This document shows, in pieces, positions 49,016 through 58,290 of a stretch of 64,000 bases of DNA. The notes under the pieces are model-generated. The model did no database searches, had not been told where the DNA came from, and was given only the letters and a program-made list of their open reading frames with translations. The stretch comes from Pseudomonadota bacterium. Its GTDB lineage: Bacteria; Pseudomonadota; Gammaproteobacteria; Steroidobacterales; Steroidobacteraceae. The stretch spans positions 54,882 through 118,881 of the forward strand of contig JABBNZ010000002.1 in NCBI GenBank assembly GCA_019352035.1, written 5' to 3'. Position 1 is the stretch's first letter; every line of letters starts with the position of its first letter. Position numbers and translations under genes: made by a program.

Positions 49016-49528
49016 TTAAGTGTCCTCGCTGAACGCACCGGCTCGCCCTTCCAGCGCGAGCAGCTTGCGCTTGATCGGCAGGCCGCCGCCAAAGCCGGTG
49101 AGGCTGCCATCGGCGCCGATTACGCGATGGCAGGGCACGAGGATGGGCAGTGGGTTGGCGCCGTTCGCGAGCCCGACGGCGCGCGAAGCGCTCGGGTTGC
49201 CGATGCGGCGCGCCAGCTCCCCGTAGGAAAGCGTCTTTCCATACGGAATCTCCCGGAGCGCAAGCCAGACCCGCCGCTGAAACTCCGTGCCTCGCGGGGC
49301 GAGCGGCAGGTCGAACTCCAGCCTCTGGCCGGCGAAATACTCCTCGAGCTGTGCGATCACCGCCCGAAACGGCGCTGCGTCGGCCCGCCAGAGGCGCGGC
49401 GGCTGGAGCGGCCGCGGACCGGACTGGAAGCTCACCTGGATGAGGCTGGCGCCGTCGCCGGCAAGGAGCAGCCTGCCGATGGGCGAGTCGATCTCGTGCC
49501 AGTACAGGCTTTCGGCTGAGGTCTTCAT
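49016..49528 (-). CDS. ogt: Methylated-DNA-protein-cysteine methyltransferase
   Basis: Suicide DNA repair enzyme of 170 residues that moves the methyl group from O6-methylguanine to its own Cys. The PCHRV motif carries that Cys at about residue 133; the helix-turn-helix EIPYGKTLSYGELA, the LANGANPLPILV stretch and the GSLTGFGGG loop match the MGMT family. ATG 49528 overlaps the stop of the upstream Ada/AlkA gene as ATGA, so the two alkylation-repair genes are coupled. Confidence 0.95.
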   Translation of the reverse strand: MKTSAESLYWHEIDSPIGRLLLAGDGASLIQVSFQSGPRPLQPPRLWRADAAPFRAVIAQLEEYFAGQRLEFDLPLAPRGTEFQRRVWLALREIPYGKTLSYGELARRIGNPSASRAVGLANGANPLPILVPCHRVIGADGSLTGFGGGLPIKRKLLALEGRAGAFSEDT

Positions 49529-51012
49529 AGAGCATCTCCGCGGAGGTCCCGGTCGCCGGCCGCGCACCAGAGGTGCATGACCGCATAGCCTCGCCAGGGC
49601 CGCCATGCGGCGGCACGGCGATCCAACTCCCTTGTCGTCAGCGCGGCGCCTTCCGTGGCCGCCATGCGGCGCACGACGAGATCGGCGCTGAGAAACGCGT
49701 CGGGCTCCCCGAGAGCGCGCAGCGCGATGTATTGCGCCGTCCATTCGCCGATGCCCGGCAACTGCACCAGGCCGGCCACGACTTCCTCGGCGGGCCGGTC
49801 GAATGCGACGCGGCCCTCGGCCACGGCGCGCGCCAGCGACTTCAGCGCGGCGATCCGCGCGCCGGTGAGACCCAGCCCGTCGAGATTCGCGGCCGCGAGG
49901 AGCTGCGGCGTCGGGAAGAGGCGATCGAGCCCGGCTGCCGCGGGCGCGACCGGCTCTCCGGTGCGCTCGACGAGCCGGCCGGCCACGGTGCGCGCGGCCG
50001 CCACTGTGACCTGCTGGCCCAACACCGCGCGCACCGCGCATTCGAACGCGTCCCAAGTGCCCGGTATGCGGATGCCAGGGCGGCGGCGCACGAGAGGGCG
50101 CAGCAGCGCATCGGTCTGCAGCCCCGCGGCGACGAGCGCCGGGTCGGCGGAAAGATCGAATACGCGCCGCGCGGCCGTGGCGATCTGAAACAGTGTGGCG
50201 GCCGGCGCGCCCCGGACCCTGAGCCGCAGCGCGTCCTTGCCCTGAAGCGGCTGCACCTCAATCAACGCATGGCCGGCATCGGTCCGGATGAGCCGCGCGT
50301 AGCTCTGCTCCTCCACTCGCTCCACACCGGGAGTGGCGCGCATCGCGAAGAATCGACGCAGGTGGTCCCAGTCATACGGCGGCCGGTAGGAGAGAGCGAG
50401 CGTCACCTCCTCGCCGGCGCCGGGGGAAGGCGGCTCGCGGCGCTCGCGGCGCAGCTCCCGCGGAGGGCGGCCGTAGGCCTTCTGAAACGCATCGTTGAAG
50501 CGGCGCAGGCTGCCGTAGCCGGAGGCGAGCGCGATCTGCGTCATCGGCAGATCGCTCTCATCGAGCAGCCGCTTCGCGAAATGCAACCGGCGCGTCTGCG
50601 CCACGGCGAGCGGCGATGCGCCCACGTGTTGGAGGAACAATCGGTCGAGATGCCGCGCTCCGATGCCGATCCGGGATGCGAATTCGCCAACGCTGGCCTC
50701 ATCCAACGCCCCTTCGTTGATGAGGCGTAGCGCGCGCCTGACCACCGCAGAGGTCCCGAGCCAGGCCGGCGTGCCCGGCGCGGCTTCGGGACGGCAGCGC
50801 AGGCAGGGCCGGAAGCCCGCTTCGGCCGCCGCGGCCGCGGAGGCGAAATAGCGCACATTGGATTTGCTGGGGGACGGCGAGGCCGGACAGATCGGGCGGC
50901 AATAGATGCCGGTCGAGGTCACGGCAATGAAGAACTTGCCGTCGAAGCGAGGATCGCGGCTGAGACGCGCCCGCTCCAGCACGGTGGAATCGAGTTGCGG
51001 CAGGTCCTGCAT
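49525..51012 (-). CDS. alkA: Ada zinc domain / AraC / AlkA glycosylase fusion
   Basis: Fusion of 495 residues. The N-terminal Ada methylphosphotriester domain has the four zinc Cys at about 38, 42, 70 and 73 (GIYCRPICPAS, FRPCLRCRPE); Cys38 is the expected methyl acceptor. A two-motif AraC DNA-binding domain follows (SRIGIGARHLDRLF, IALASGYGSLRRFNDAF). The C-terminal 290 residues form a 3-methyladenine DNA glycosylase: AlkA_N, then HhH-GPD with LPGIGEWTAQY and FLSAD with the likely catalytic Asp. It probably senses methylated phosphates, activates repair genes and excises alkylated bases. The ATG at 51012 gives the normal Ada N-terminus. Coupled ogt follows. Confidence 0.93.
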   Translation of the reverse strand: MQDLPQLDSTVLERARLSRDPRFDGKFFIAVTSTGIYCRPICPASPSPSKSNVRYFASAAAAAEAGFRPCLRCRPEAAPGTPAWLGTSAVVRRALRLINEGALDEASVGEFASRIGIGARHLDRLFLQHVGASPLAVAQTRRLHFAKRLLDESDLPMTQIALASGYGSLRRFNDAFQKAYGRPPRELRRERREPPSPGAGEEVTLALSYRPPYDWDHLRRFFAMRATPGVERVEEQSYARLIRTDAGHALIEVQPLQGKDALRLRVRGAPAATLFQIATAARRVFDLSADPALVAAGLQTDALLRPLVRRRPGIRIPGTWDAFECAVRAVLGQQVTVAAARTVAGRLVERTGEPVAPAAAGLDRLFPTPQLLAAANLDGLGLTGARIAALKSLARAVAEGRVAFDRPAEEVVAGLVQLPGIGEWTAQYIALRALGEPDAFLSADLVVRRMAATEGAALTTRELDRRAAAWRPWRGYAVMHLWCAAGDRDLRGDAL

Positions 51013-51249
51013 GGGCGCGACGATACGCCGCGCCCACCCCACGTACTAGCCATTTCCGGACGTGCACGGCGTCAGGGTCCGCCATTTGCTGTTGCTGGCG
51101 GCAGCGCCGCGGTTTCCCATCTTCCGCTCTCGGACGGCGAGCTCGCGGAGCGCTATTTCGTGGAGATCTCCCGCGTATTGCCATGCGAGTCATGGGACGC
51201 GCCGGCGTTTCGCCTCGTCAAACGCGGAGCATTTCCCGCGTCCTCACAA

Positions 51250-51265
51250 TGAGACACAAGTCACA
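51250..51265 (+). promoter_or_regulatory. CRP-like site upstream of the TonB receptor/YfiR operon
   Basis: TGAGA, six bases, TCACA: one mismatch from the CRP/Clp/Vfr consensus TGTGA-N6-TCACA. A possible -10 (TAGTAT, 51295-51300) lies downstream at a distance suited to activation. One site only, so tentative. Confidence 0.4.
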
Positions 51266-51357
51266 CTGTTGCCCACCGGCAGCGCAGCCTGAGATAGTAT
51301 CTTTCGGGCGATTCGCATGGGATTTATTGCGAAGCTTGGGATCGACGGGGGGAACCG

Positions 51358-53397
51358 ATGACGCTCTCTGCCTGGACTCGGGGTCGCGAGCCCGCAACCG
51401 GCGTTTTGCGCGCCGTGCTCGCCGCGGGCGCGTTGGCCGCGGCATCGCCGGTGCTGCACGCTCAGCCTGCGGTCGCCGCGCAACTCGACGAGCTCAAGCA
51501 GCTCAGCATCGCGCAGCTCGCCAACGTCGAGGTGACCTCCGTCACCCGCAGTCCGCAGCCGCTCTCCCAGTCCGCCGCCGCTGTGGCAGTCGTGACGAGC
51601 GGTCAGATCGCGCGCTCCGGCGCAAATAACATCCCGGAGGCGATCCGCTACGTCCCCGGTCTCGATGTCGCGCAGGTGACCGCGAGCGAGTGGGCCGTCA
51701 GCTCGCGTGGGTTCGCGAGCGTCAGCTCGCCCGATCTGCTGGTCCTAAGTGACGGGCGCAGCATCTACACGCCGCTTTTCTCCGGTGTCTTCTGGGACGT
51801 CCAGGACTACCTGATGCGGGACATCAACCGCATCGAGGTGATCCGCGGGCCAGGCGCAGCACTGTGGGGATCCAACGCCGTCAACGGCGTCATCAACATC
51901 ATCACCAAGAGCGCGAAAGACACCCAGGGCGCCTGGATGGAGGCGGGGACCGGCACCGGGGAGCGGGCGCTGGCCGCCGCGCAATACGGAGGCGAGGCCG
52001 GGAACGGCGTGTACTATCGTGTGTTCGGAAAGTACCAGGACCACGCCGCGGAGGATTATCCCCCCGGCGCCAGCTCCGACGGCTGGCGCCTCGGCCATCT
52101 CGGCTTTCGCACGGACTGGCAGGCCGACGCTGCCGATGCGCTCACCGTCCAGGGCGATGTCTATGACGGCAGGATAGGGGAGGTGAGCCCCGCGGTGACC
52201 ATCATCGGGCGGCCCGGGCCCGAGGGGCCGCTGCGGGTCGGGGTGAGCGGCGGGAACATCCTCGGACGCTGGCGGCACACCATGCGCGCCGACTCGAACT
52301 TCGAGCTGCGCCTCTATTACGACTACACCCACCGCAACGATCCGAGCTTCGTCGACGATCTCGGTGCGCTCGATCTCGATTTCAAGGAGCATCTGCCGCT
52401 CGGACGCTCGCAGGCGATCACCTGGGGGATCACCGGGCGGACCATGGACGACCGCAATCGCGGCCGGGGCGTGTTCGCCCTGAATCCGCCCAATGCCCGC
52501 GACAATCTCGTGAGCGGCTTCGTGCAGGACGAGATCTCGCTGCCGCACGCGGTGCACGTGACGCTCGGCACCAAGCTCGAGCACAACGATTTCAGCGGAT
52601 TCGAGGTGCAGCCGAGCGTGCGCGCGGCCTGGAGCCTCTCCCGCAGACAGACTCTCTGGGGCGCCGTCTCCCGGGCCGTGCGCGTGCCGACGCGGCTCGA
52701 GCGCGACGTCGCGATAGACGTCACCAACCCCGCCGGAAATCCGGTCGTCATGCTGCTCGGCAACCGCAACTTCCATTCCGAGGAGGTGCTCGCCTTCGAG
52801 CTCGGCTACCGCGTGCGGCCGGTGTCGGATCTGTCGCTCGACCTCACGGCCTTCCGCAACCGCTATACCGGTCTCGCATCCCTCGAGCTCGGCACGCCAT
52901 TCCTCGATGCGGCGACCGGTGAGACCATCATTCCGCTCCTGGACCGGAATCTCGTCGACGGACACTCGACCGGCCTCGAGGGCCTCGCCATGTACTCGCC
53001 GGCCGGCTGGTGGCGGCTCTCGGTCGATTACTCCTACATCGACATGCAGCTGACGCCGCTCGGTGCCGACCTCAACCGCGAGCGGTTCTTCGCCGGCTCC
53101 ACCCCCCGCAATCAGTTCGGTCTGCAGGCGTGGTTCGATCTGCCGCACGCGGTCGAGCTCTACGGCGGTCTGCGCGCGCTGTCCGCCGTGCGCACGCTCC
53201 CCGAGGTCGTCAATGGCACCGGCGATCCCGGCTACCAGGAGCTCGACGTCAATGCGATCTGGCGCGCCACGGCGCACTTGACTCTCTCCCTGCGGGGCCG
53301 CAGCCTGCTGCACGCGAGCCACATCGAATTCGGCGGCCCCGGTGAGCGCAGCGCAATCAGGCGGAGCGTCTTCGGACGGCTGACATGGCGGTTTTGA
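51358..53397 (+). CDS. TonB-dependent receptor (YfiR-associated)
   Basis: Outer-membrane receptor of 679 residues, with a signal region ending near LHAQP and an N-terminal LDELKQLSIAQLANVEVTSV. This is the TonB box region of a receptor group commonly found with YfiR-type proteins. The plug shows IPEAIRYVPGLDVAQ, INRIEVIRGPGAALWGSNAVNGVINIITK. The barrel ends in a terminal RRSVFGRLTWRF with the C-terminal Phe needed for assembly. Its stop overlaps the YfiR start by 13 bases. The ligand is unknown. Confidence 0.92.
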   Translation: MTLSAWTRGREPATGVLRAVLAAGALAAASPVLHAQPAVAAQLDELKQLSIAQLANVEVTSVTRSPQPLSQSAAAVAVVTSGQIARSGANNIPEAIRYVPGLDVAQVTASEWAVSSRGFASVSSPDLLVLSDGRSIYTPLFSGVFWDVQDYLMRDINRIEVIRGPGAALWGSNAVNGVINIITKSAKDTQGAWMEAGTGTGERALAAAQYGGEAGNGVYYRVFGKYQDHAAEDYPPGASSDGWRLGHLGFRTDWQADAADALTVQGDVYDGRIGEVSPAVTIIGRPGPEGPLRVGVSGGNILGRWRHTMRADSNFELRLYYDYTHRNDPSFVDDLGALDLDFKEHLPLGRSQAITWGITGRTMDDRNRGRGVFALNPPNARDNLVSGFVQDEISLPHAVHVTLGTKLEHNDFSGFEVQPSVRAAWSLSRRQTLWGAVSRAVRVPTRLERDVAIDVTNPAGNPVVMLLGNRNFHSEEVLAFELGYRVRPVSDLSLDLTAFRNRYTGLASLELGTPFLDAATGETIIPLLDRNLVDGHSTGLEGLAMYSPAGWWRLSVDYSYIDMQLTPLGADLNRERFFAGSTPRNQFGLQAWFDLPHAVELYGGLRALSAVRTLPEVVNGTGDPGYQELDVNAIWRATAHLTLSLRGRSLLHASHIEFGGPGERSAIRRSVFGRLTWRF

Positions 53398-53945
53398 GAA
53401 GGCGGTGCGCCGCGAGCGCCGCGGCGCTGCTCTGCGCCGCGGGCCTGCTGCGCGCCGGGCCGGCGCTCGCCGCACCCACGGCGCACCAGGTCGAAGCCGT
53501 CTTCCTGTTCTATTTCACCCAGTTCGTTGACTGGCCGCCGGGCGCCTTCAGCGCCGGGGACTCGCCGATCGTGATCGGCGTCCTTGGCGACGATCCCTTC
53601 GGCGGCGCGCTCGATCAGGCGGTCGCCGGCGAGCGGGTGAATGGGCGGCGCGTCATCGTGCGCCGCCTGCAGCGCGTCGCCGATGCGATGGGCTGTCAGA
53701 TCGTCTATATCAGCGCCTCCGAGGCGCCGCAGCTGCCGCGGATCCTGAGCGCGCTCGAGGGTCACGGCGTCCTCACGGTGAGCAGTCTCGATCACTTCGC
53801 GCGGCGCGGCGGCATGATCCGCTTCGTGCTGGTCCATCAGCACGTGCGGCTGCGTATCAATGCGCGGGCGGCACGGGACGCGGGTCTCAGGCTGAGCTCG
53901 AAATTGCTGAGCGCCGCGGCGCCCGCCGCGCCGGGGGAGGGCTAG
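53385..53945 (+). CDS. YfiR family periplasmic protein
   Basis: Exported protein of 186 residues of the YfiR (DUF4154) family. The signal peptide is at the N-terminus (ASAAALLCAAGLLRAGPALA); the mature part starts with HQVEAVFLFYFTQFVDWPPGAF, the family hallmark, and continues with IVIGVLGDDPFGGALD and VSSLDHFARRGGMIRF. YfiR of Pseudomonas restrains a diguanylate cyclase. Here the partner is the histidine kinase encoded 2 bp downstream, so it probably controls that sensor's periplasmic domain (inference). Confidence 0.92.
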   Translation: MAVLRRRCAASAAALLCAAGLLRAGPALAAPTAHQVEAVFLFYFTQFVDWPPGAFSAGDSPIVIGVLGDDPFGGALDQAVAGERVNGRRVIVRRLQRVADAMGCQIVYISASEAPQLPRILSALEGHGVLTVSSLDHFARRGGMIRFVLVHQHVRLRINARAARDAGLRLSSKLLSAAAPAAPGEG

Positions 53946-53947
53946 GC

Positions 53948-56392
53948 GTGCCCCTGCGGAACGTGCCCATCCGGCGCAAGCTCATGTTCATGCTGCTCGT
54001 GACGAGCGGTGCGGTGCTCGCGCTCACCTGCGCGGCCTTCATCGGCTATCAGTACGAGGGCTATCGCGCCTCCGCCCGGCACACCCTGCAGACGCTGGGG
54101 GAGGTCATTGCCAGCAACAGCACGGCGGCGGTCGCATTCGAGAATGCCTCGGATGAGACGGACGTGCTCGCGGCTCTGCACGCGGAGCCGCGCATCAAGA
54201 TGGCCGCGGTGTATGCCGCCGATGGCAGGCTCTTCGCCCACTATCCGGCGGATGCCCCGGCGAGCGCCTTCCCGCGCCATCCGCGCAAGGACGGCCTGCG
54301 CTTCGATCGCGGCATGCTGCTCGACTATCAGCCGATTCGTCAGGGCGGCAATTCGCGGCTCGGTACGCTGTATCTGGGTTGGGATCTGAGCGCGCTTCAC
54401 CGCGCGATCGCCCTTTACGCGCTGGTCGCCGCGGCGATGACGGCCCTGGCGATGCTGCTGGCCTACCTCCTCGGGCGTTCCCTGCAGCGGCAGATCTCGA
54501 GGCCCGTGCAGACCCTGGGCCGCGCGGCGCGCGCGGTTTCCGAGAATCACGACTACACGGTGCGCGCCCCGAAGCTCGGCAACGACGAGCTCGGGACTCT
54601 GACCGACGCCTTCAACAAGATGTTGGATCAGATCACGGCCGACATCACGGAGCGCCAGGAGGCCGGCGCGAGGCTGCAGCGCCAGGCGTCGCGGCTCGAT
54701 CTGCTCAACCGCATCACCCGCGCGGTGGGCGAGCGGCAGGACCTGCGCAGCATCTTCCAGGTGGTGATCCGCCACCTCGAGGAGGACGTGCCGATCGACT
54801 TCGGTTGTATCTGTCTCTACGATGCGCAGGAGCAGACGCTGACCGTGACGAGTGTGGGCGCGAGAAGCCGCGAGACCGCGCTGGAGCTGGCGCTGACCGA
54901 GAAAGCGCGGGTGCGTGTCGACCGCAACGGCCTGAGCCGCTGCGTGCGCGGGGAGTTGGTCTACGAGCCCGACATCGGCGGGAGCCGATTCCCTTTTCCG
55001 GCCACCCTGGCGAGGGGCGGACTGCGCGCCCTGGTCGTTGCGCCGCTGCGCGCCGAGAGCCAGGTGTTCGGCGTCCTGGTGGCCGCGCGGCGCGCGCCCG
55101 AGTCCTTCACCAGCGGCGACTGCGAGTTCCTGCGGCAGCTGAGCGAGCACGTCGCGCTCGCGGCGCATCAGGCGCAGCTCTATGACGCGCTGCAGCGCGC
55201 TTACCAGGATCTGCGGCAAAGCCAGGAGACGGTCGTGCAGCAGGAGCGGCTGCGGGCACTTGGTCAGATGGCGAGCGGCGTCGCCCACGACATCAACAAT
55301 GCGATCTCCCCGATCGCGCTCTACACCGAGTCGCTGCTCGAGAGGGAGCCTGCACTAAGCGAGCGCGCACGCGCATACCTGACGACGATCCAGACGGCCA
55401 TCCACGACGTAGCGAGGACGGTGGGCCGCATGCGCGAGTTCTATCGCCCTCAGGAGAGTCAGGCGGCGCTCGTCAGGATCGATCTCGATAGCCTCATCCG
55501 AGGGGTGCTGGAGCTGACCCAGGCCCGCTGGCGCGATCTGCCCCAGGAGCGCGGTGCGGTCATCGAGCTGCGCACCGAGCTCGCGAATCCTCCGGCCGTC
55601 GTCATGGGGGCCGAGAACGAGATTCGCGACGCCCTCACCAATCTCATCTTCAATGCGGCCGACGCCATGCCGGAAGGCGGGACGCTCACCTTGCGAACGA
55701 CGGCGGCAATGCGGAGCTCACGGGATGGTGCCGCGGAGGCAGTCGAGGTCGTCTGCCTGGAGGTATCCGACAGCGGCATCGGCATGAGTGAGGAGACCCG
55801 GCGGCGCTGTCTCGAGCCGTTCTTCACCACGAAGGGCGAGCGCGGGACCGGGATGGGGCTTGCGATGGTGTATGGCATGGCCCAGCGGCACGGAGCGGAG
55901 CTCGAGATCGACAGTGCCCCGGGGACGGGCACGACGGTCAGGATCGTCTTTCCGGCTGTCGCGCGCACGGCCGATGAGACGGAAAGGCAGCTCGCGCTTG
56001 GAATCCCCGTGCATCCGATGCGCCTCCTGATCGTGGACGACGATCCGCTCATCATCGAGTCGCTGCGCGAGACGTTGCGCGGCGACCGTCACGAAGTGAC
56101 GGCGGCCGAGGGCGGCCAGGCGGGCATCGATGCGTTCGAGGCGGCGCTGGCACGCGGCATGCCGTTCGAGATGGTTATCACCGACCTCGGCATGCCCTAC
56201 GTGGACGGCAGGCGCGTGGCCGCCGCGATCAAGGCAGCGTCCCCCGGTACGCCCGTGGTCCTGCTCACCGGATGGGGTCAGCGGCTCACCGCGGACCATC
56301 AGGTCCCGCCGCACGTCGACCGTGTCCTCAACAAGCCGCCGCGGCTGCGGGAGCTGCGGATGACGCTGGCGCAGCTGGCTCGCCGGGGCTGA
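53948..56392 (+). CDS. Hybrid sensor histidine kinase (CHASE8-HAMP-GAF-HK-REC)
   Basis: Protein of 814 residues. Two membrane helices flank a periplasmic CHASE8-like domain (about residues 30-150: SNSTAAVAFENASDETDVLAA). A HAMP segment, a GAF domain (about 260-400) and a coiled coil follow. The HisKA box GVAHDINNAISP has His at about 447, HATPase has NLIFNAADAMPEGG, and GERGTGMGLAMVYG is the ATP lid. A receiver ends the protein with LIVDDDPL and the phospho-acceptor Asp in VITDLGMP at about 746. The GTG start is 2 bp after yfiR. CHASE8-HAMP heads are also found in the YfiN/TpbB diguanylate cyclases controlled by YfiR, here replaced by a kinase. Confidence 0.92.
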   Translation: MPLRNVPIRRKLMFMLLVTSGAVLALTCAAFIGYQYEGYRASARHTLQTLGEVIASNSTAAVAFENASDETDVLAALHAEPRIKMAAVYAADGRLFAHYPADAPASAFPRHPRKDGLRFDRGMLLDYQPIRQGGNSRLGTLYLGWDLSALHRAIALYALVAAAMTALAMLLAYLLGRSLQRQISRPVQTLGRAARAVSENHDYTVRAPKLGNDELGTLTDAFNKMLDQITADITERQEAGARLQRQASRLDLLNRITRAVGERQDLRSIFQVVIRHLEEDVPIDFGCICLYDAQEQTLTVTSVGARSRETALELALTEKARVRVDRNGLSRCVRGELVYEPDIGGSRFPFPATLARGGLRALVVAPLRAESQVFGVLVAARRAPESFTSGDCEFLRQLSEHVALAAHQAQLYDALQRAYQDLRQSQETVVQQERLRALGQMASGVAHDINNAISPIALYTESLLEREPALSERARAYLTTIQTAIHDVARTVGRMREFYRPQESQAALVRIDLDSLIRGVLELTQARWRDLPQERGAVIELRTELANPPAVVMGAENEIRDALTNLIFNAADAMPEGGTLTLRTTAAMRSSRDGAAEAVEVVCLEVSDSGIGMSEETRRRCLEPFFTTKGERGTGMGLAMVYGMAQRHGAELEIDSAPGTGTTVRIVFPAVARTADETERQLALGIPVHPMRLLIVDDDPLIIESLRETLRGDRHEVTAAEGGQAGIDAFEAALARGMPFEMVITDLGMPYVDGRRVAAAIKAASPGTPVVLLTGWGQRLTADHQVPPHVDRVLNKPPRLRELRMTLAQLARRG

Positions 56393-56429
56393 GCGCGGCG
56401 GCGGGGCCGTGGCTTGCTGAGCCCTGCCC

Positions 56430-57959
56430 ATGGTCCGCTCCGCTGCGATCGTCGCGCTGGCCGCGGCCGCCACGCTGGCGGCCTGCGGCGGCAAGAGTGC
56501 CGGCGTCGCGCCCTCGATGCCGGCGACGCCGCACGAGGGGCAGCTGCTGCAAAGCCCGCAGAAGACCGGCTCGTACTCGGTCTCCGACCTGCTCTCGATG
56601 CTGAGCGGCAACAGCGACGCCGCGCAGCTGCTGAAGCTCGCCTTCACGCCGTTCTGCACCGTCGATGTCTACCACATGGAATATGAGACGGTGGGCGGCC
56701 GGGGCGAGGCGGCCACCGCCTCGGGCGCCGTCATGGTGCCCGGCGGGCCTGATCCGTCGTGTCAGGGCGCCCGGCCGGTCGTGCTCTACGCGCACGGCAC
56801 CTCGACCGACAAGTCCTACAACATCGCCGAGATCTCGAGCAACCCCGAGGGCGAGCTGCTGGCGGCGGTGTTCGCCGCCCAGGGCTACATCGTGGTCGCC
56901 CCCAACTACGCCGGGTACGACACGTCGAACCTCTCCTACCATCCCTACCTCGTGGCCGACCAGCAGTCGCACGACATGATGGACGCGCTCACTGCCGCGC
57001 GGAGCGCCTTCTCGTCGGTGGGCGCGGACGGCGGCAGCAAGCTGTTCGTCACGGGATACTCCCAGGGCGGCTACGTGGCGCTGGCCACGCTGCGCGCCAT
57101 GCAAACGGCAGGGATGAGTGTCACGGCCGCAGGCCCCATGTCGGGTCCGTACGCCCTTTCCGCATTCGGCGATGCGATTTTCGAGGGGCAAGTGGACGGC
57201 GGCGCAACGATCAACTTCACGATGATCGTCTCCGCATACCAGCACTCCTATGGCAACGTGTACAACCAGCCGACGGATGTCTTCTCGCCGCAATACGCGG
57301 CGAACATCGCCTCGCTCCTGCCGACCAACACCACCCGATCCAACCTCTATGCGCAGGGGTTGCTGCCGCAGTACGCGCTCTTCAGCGATACGCCGCCGGC
57401 CCCGCAGTATGCCGCGATGACCCCGGCTACGACGCCTGCAAACCTGGCGCCGGTATTCGCGCAGGGGTTTGGCCCGAGCCCGCTGGTCACGAACGCTTAC
57501 CGGTTGAGCTATCTTCAGGACGCACAGGCGCATCCGGACGGCGGATTTCCCACCACCACCAATGACATGCCGCCCGCCGATCCGGCCAATGGGCTGCGGC
57601 AGGACCTGGCCAGGAACGACCTGCGCGACTTCAACCCCGCGCAGCCCGTGCTGCTGTGCGGCGGCGACAACGATCCGGTGGTGTTCTACCTCAATACGCA
57701 GCTCATGCAGGGGTACTGGGCGGCGCAGGATCCCGGCGCGCAGGTCACCGTGCTCGACGTCGATTCGGCGGTCGGCCCCAATGATTCCTACGCGGCCATC
57801 AAAAACGGCTTCGCGGTGGCCAAGGCCGCCGTGGCTGTCGCGGCCGTGGCCGGGGGCGCCACCGATGGCGGGCAGGCCGCCGTGCTGACGGACTATCACG
57901 CGGGGCTGGTGCCGCCGTTCTGCCTTTACGCAGTGGAGCAGTTCTTCGGCAAGTTCTGA
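56430..57959 (+). CDS. Lipase-like alpha/beta-hydrolase lipoprotein
   Basis: Lipoprotein of 509 residues: a short signal peptide ends in the lipobox TLAAC (Cys at about 19). The mature part is an alpha/beta hydrolase with VVLYAHGTSTDK, VAPNYAGYD and the nucleophile in VTGYSQGGYVAL. LLCGGDNDPVVFYLNTQ supplies the likely Asp. It resembles secretory lipase/esterase-type proteins of unknown substrate. It starts 37 bp after the hybrid kinase on the same strand and could share its operon. Confidence 0.88.
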   Translation: MVRSAAIVALAAAATLAACGGKSAGVAPSMPATPHEGQLLQSPQKTGSYSVSDLLSMLSGNSDAAQLLKLAFTPFCTVDVYHMEYETVGGRGEAATASGAVMVPGGPDPSCQGARPVVLYAHGTSTDKSYNIAEISSNPEGELLAAVFAAQGYIVVAPNYAGYDTSNLSYHPYLVADQQSHDMMDALTAARSAFSSVGADGGSKLFVTGYSQGGYVALATLRAMQTAGMSVTAAGPMSGPYALSAFGDAIFEGQVDGGATINFTMIVSAYQHSYGNVYNQPTDVFSPQYAANIASLLPTNTTRSNLYAQGLLPQYALFSDTPPAPQYAAMTPATTPANLAPVFAQGFGPSPLVTNAYRLSYLQDAQAHPDGGFPTTTNDMPPADPANGLRQDLARNDLRDFNPAQPVLLCGGDNDPVVFYLNTQLMQGYWAAQDPGAQVTVLDVDSAVGPNDSYAAIKNGFAVAKAAVAVAAVAGGATDGGQAAVLTDYHAGLVPPFCLYAVEQFFGKF

Positions 57960-57964
57960 GCGCC

Positions 57965-58290
57965 GACGGGACGTACTTCGTCGTGGAGGCCGAGGGGATG
58001 CCGCCACCCTGGAGCCCCGCAGCGATGCGGCCAAGATCCGCGCATTCTTCGTCGATCCGGGCGCGGGCCGCAGCGGCATCGGCAGTGCCCTGCTCCAGCA
58101 TTGCGGGGGCGAGGCGCGCCGCCGCGGCTTCCAGCGGGCAGAGATGATGGCGACGCTCCCCGGGGTGAGGCTCTATGCCGCGCGCGGCTCCGTGCCGGGG
58201 GAGAGGGTCCGGTATCCGCTCGCGCAAAGCCTGCCGATAGAGTTTCGTGCCGATGCGCAAGAACCTGGCTACTGCGCCAGGGTGAAATAG
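57965..58290 (+). pseudogene. GNAT acetyltransferase relic with internal deletion
   Basis: Right after the lipase stop, one frame reads DGTYFVVEAEG (a GNAT beta-strand region); from about 58006 a different frame reads TLEPRSDAAKIRAFFVDPGA, then GIGSALLQHCGGEARRRGF and LYAARG. These are the acetyl-CoA motif A and motif B of a GNAT enzyme. The two parts are out of phase, the middle of the protein between them is missing, and no start codon is left at the 5' end. The 3' end overlaps the soluble histidine kinase gene on the other strand. Confidence 0.7.

Noticed and set aside
53385..53397. Frameshift between TonB receptor and yfiR
   Set aside because: Both proteins are complete: the receptor ends in a proper terminal Phe strand and YfiR has its own signal peptide, so the 13-base overlap is normal coupling.
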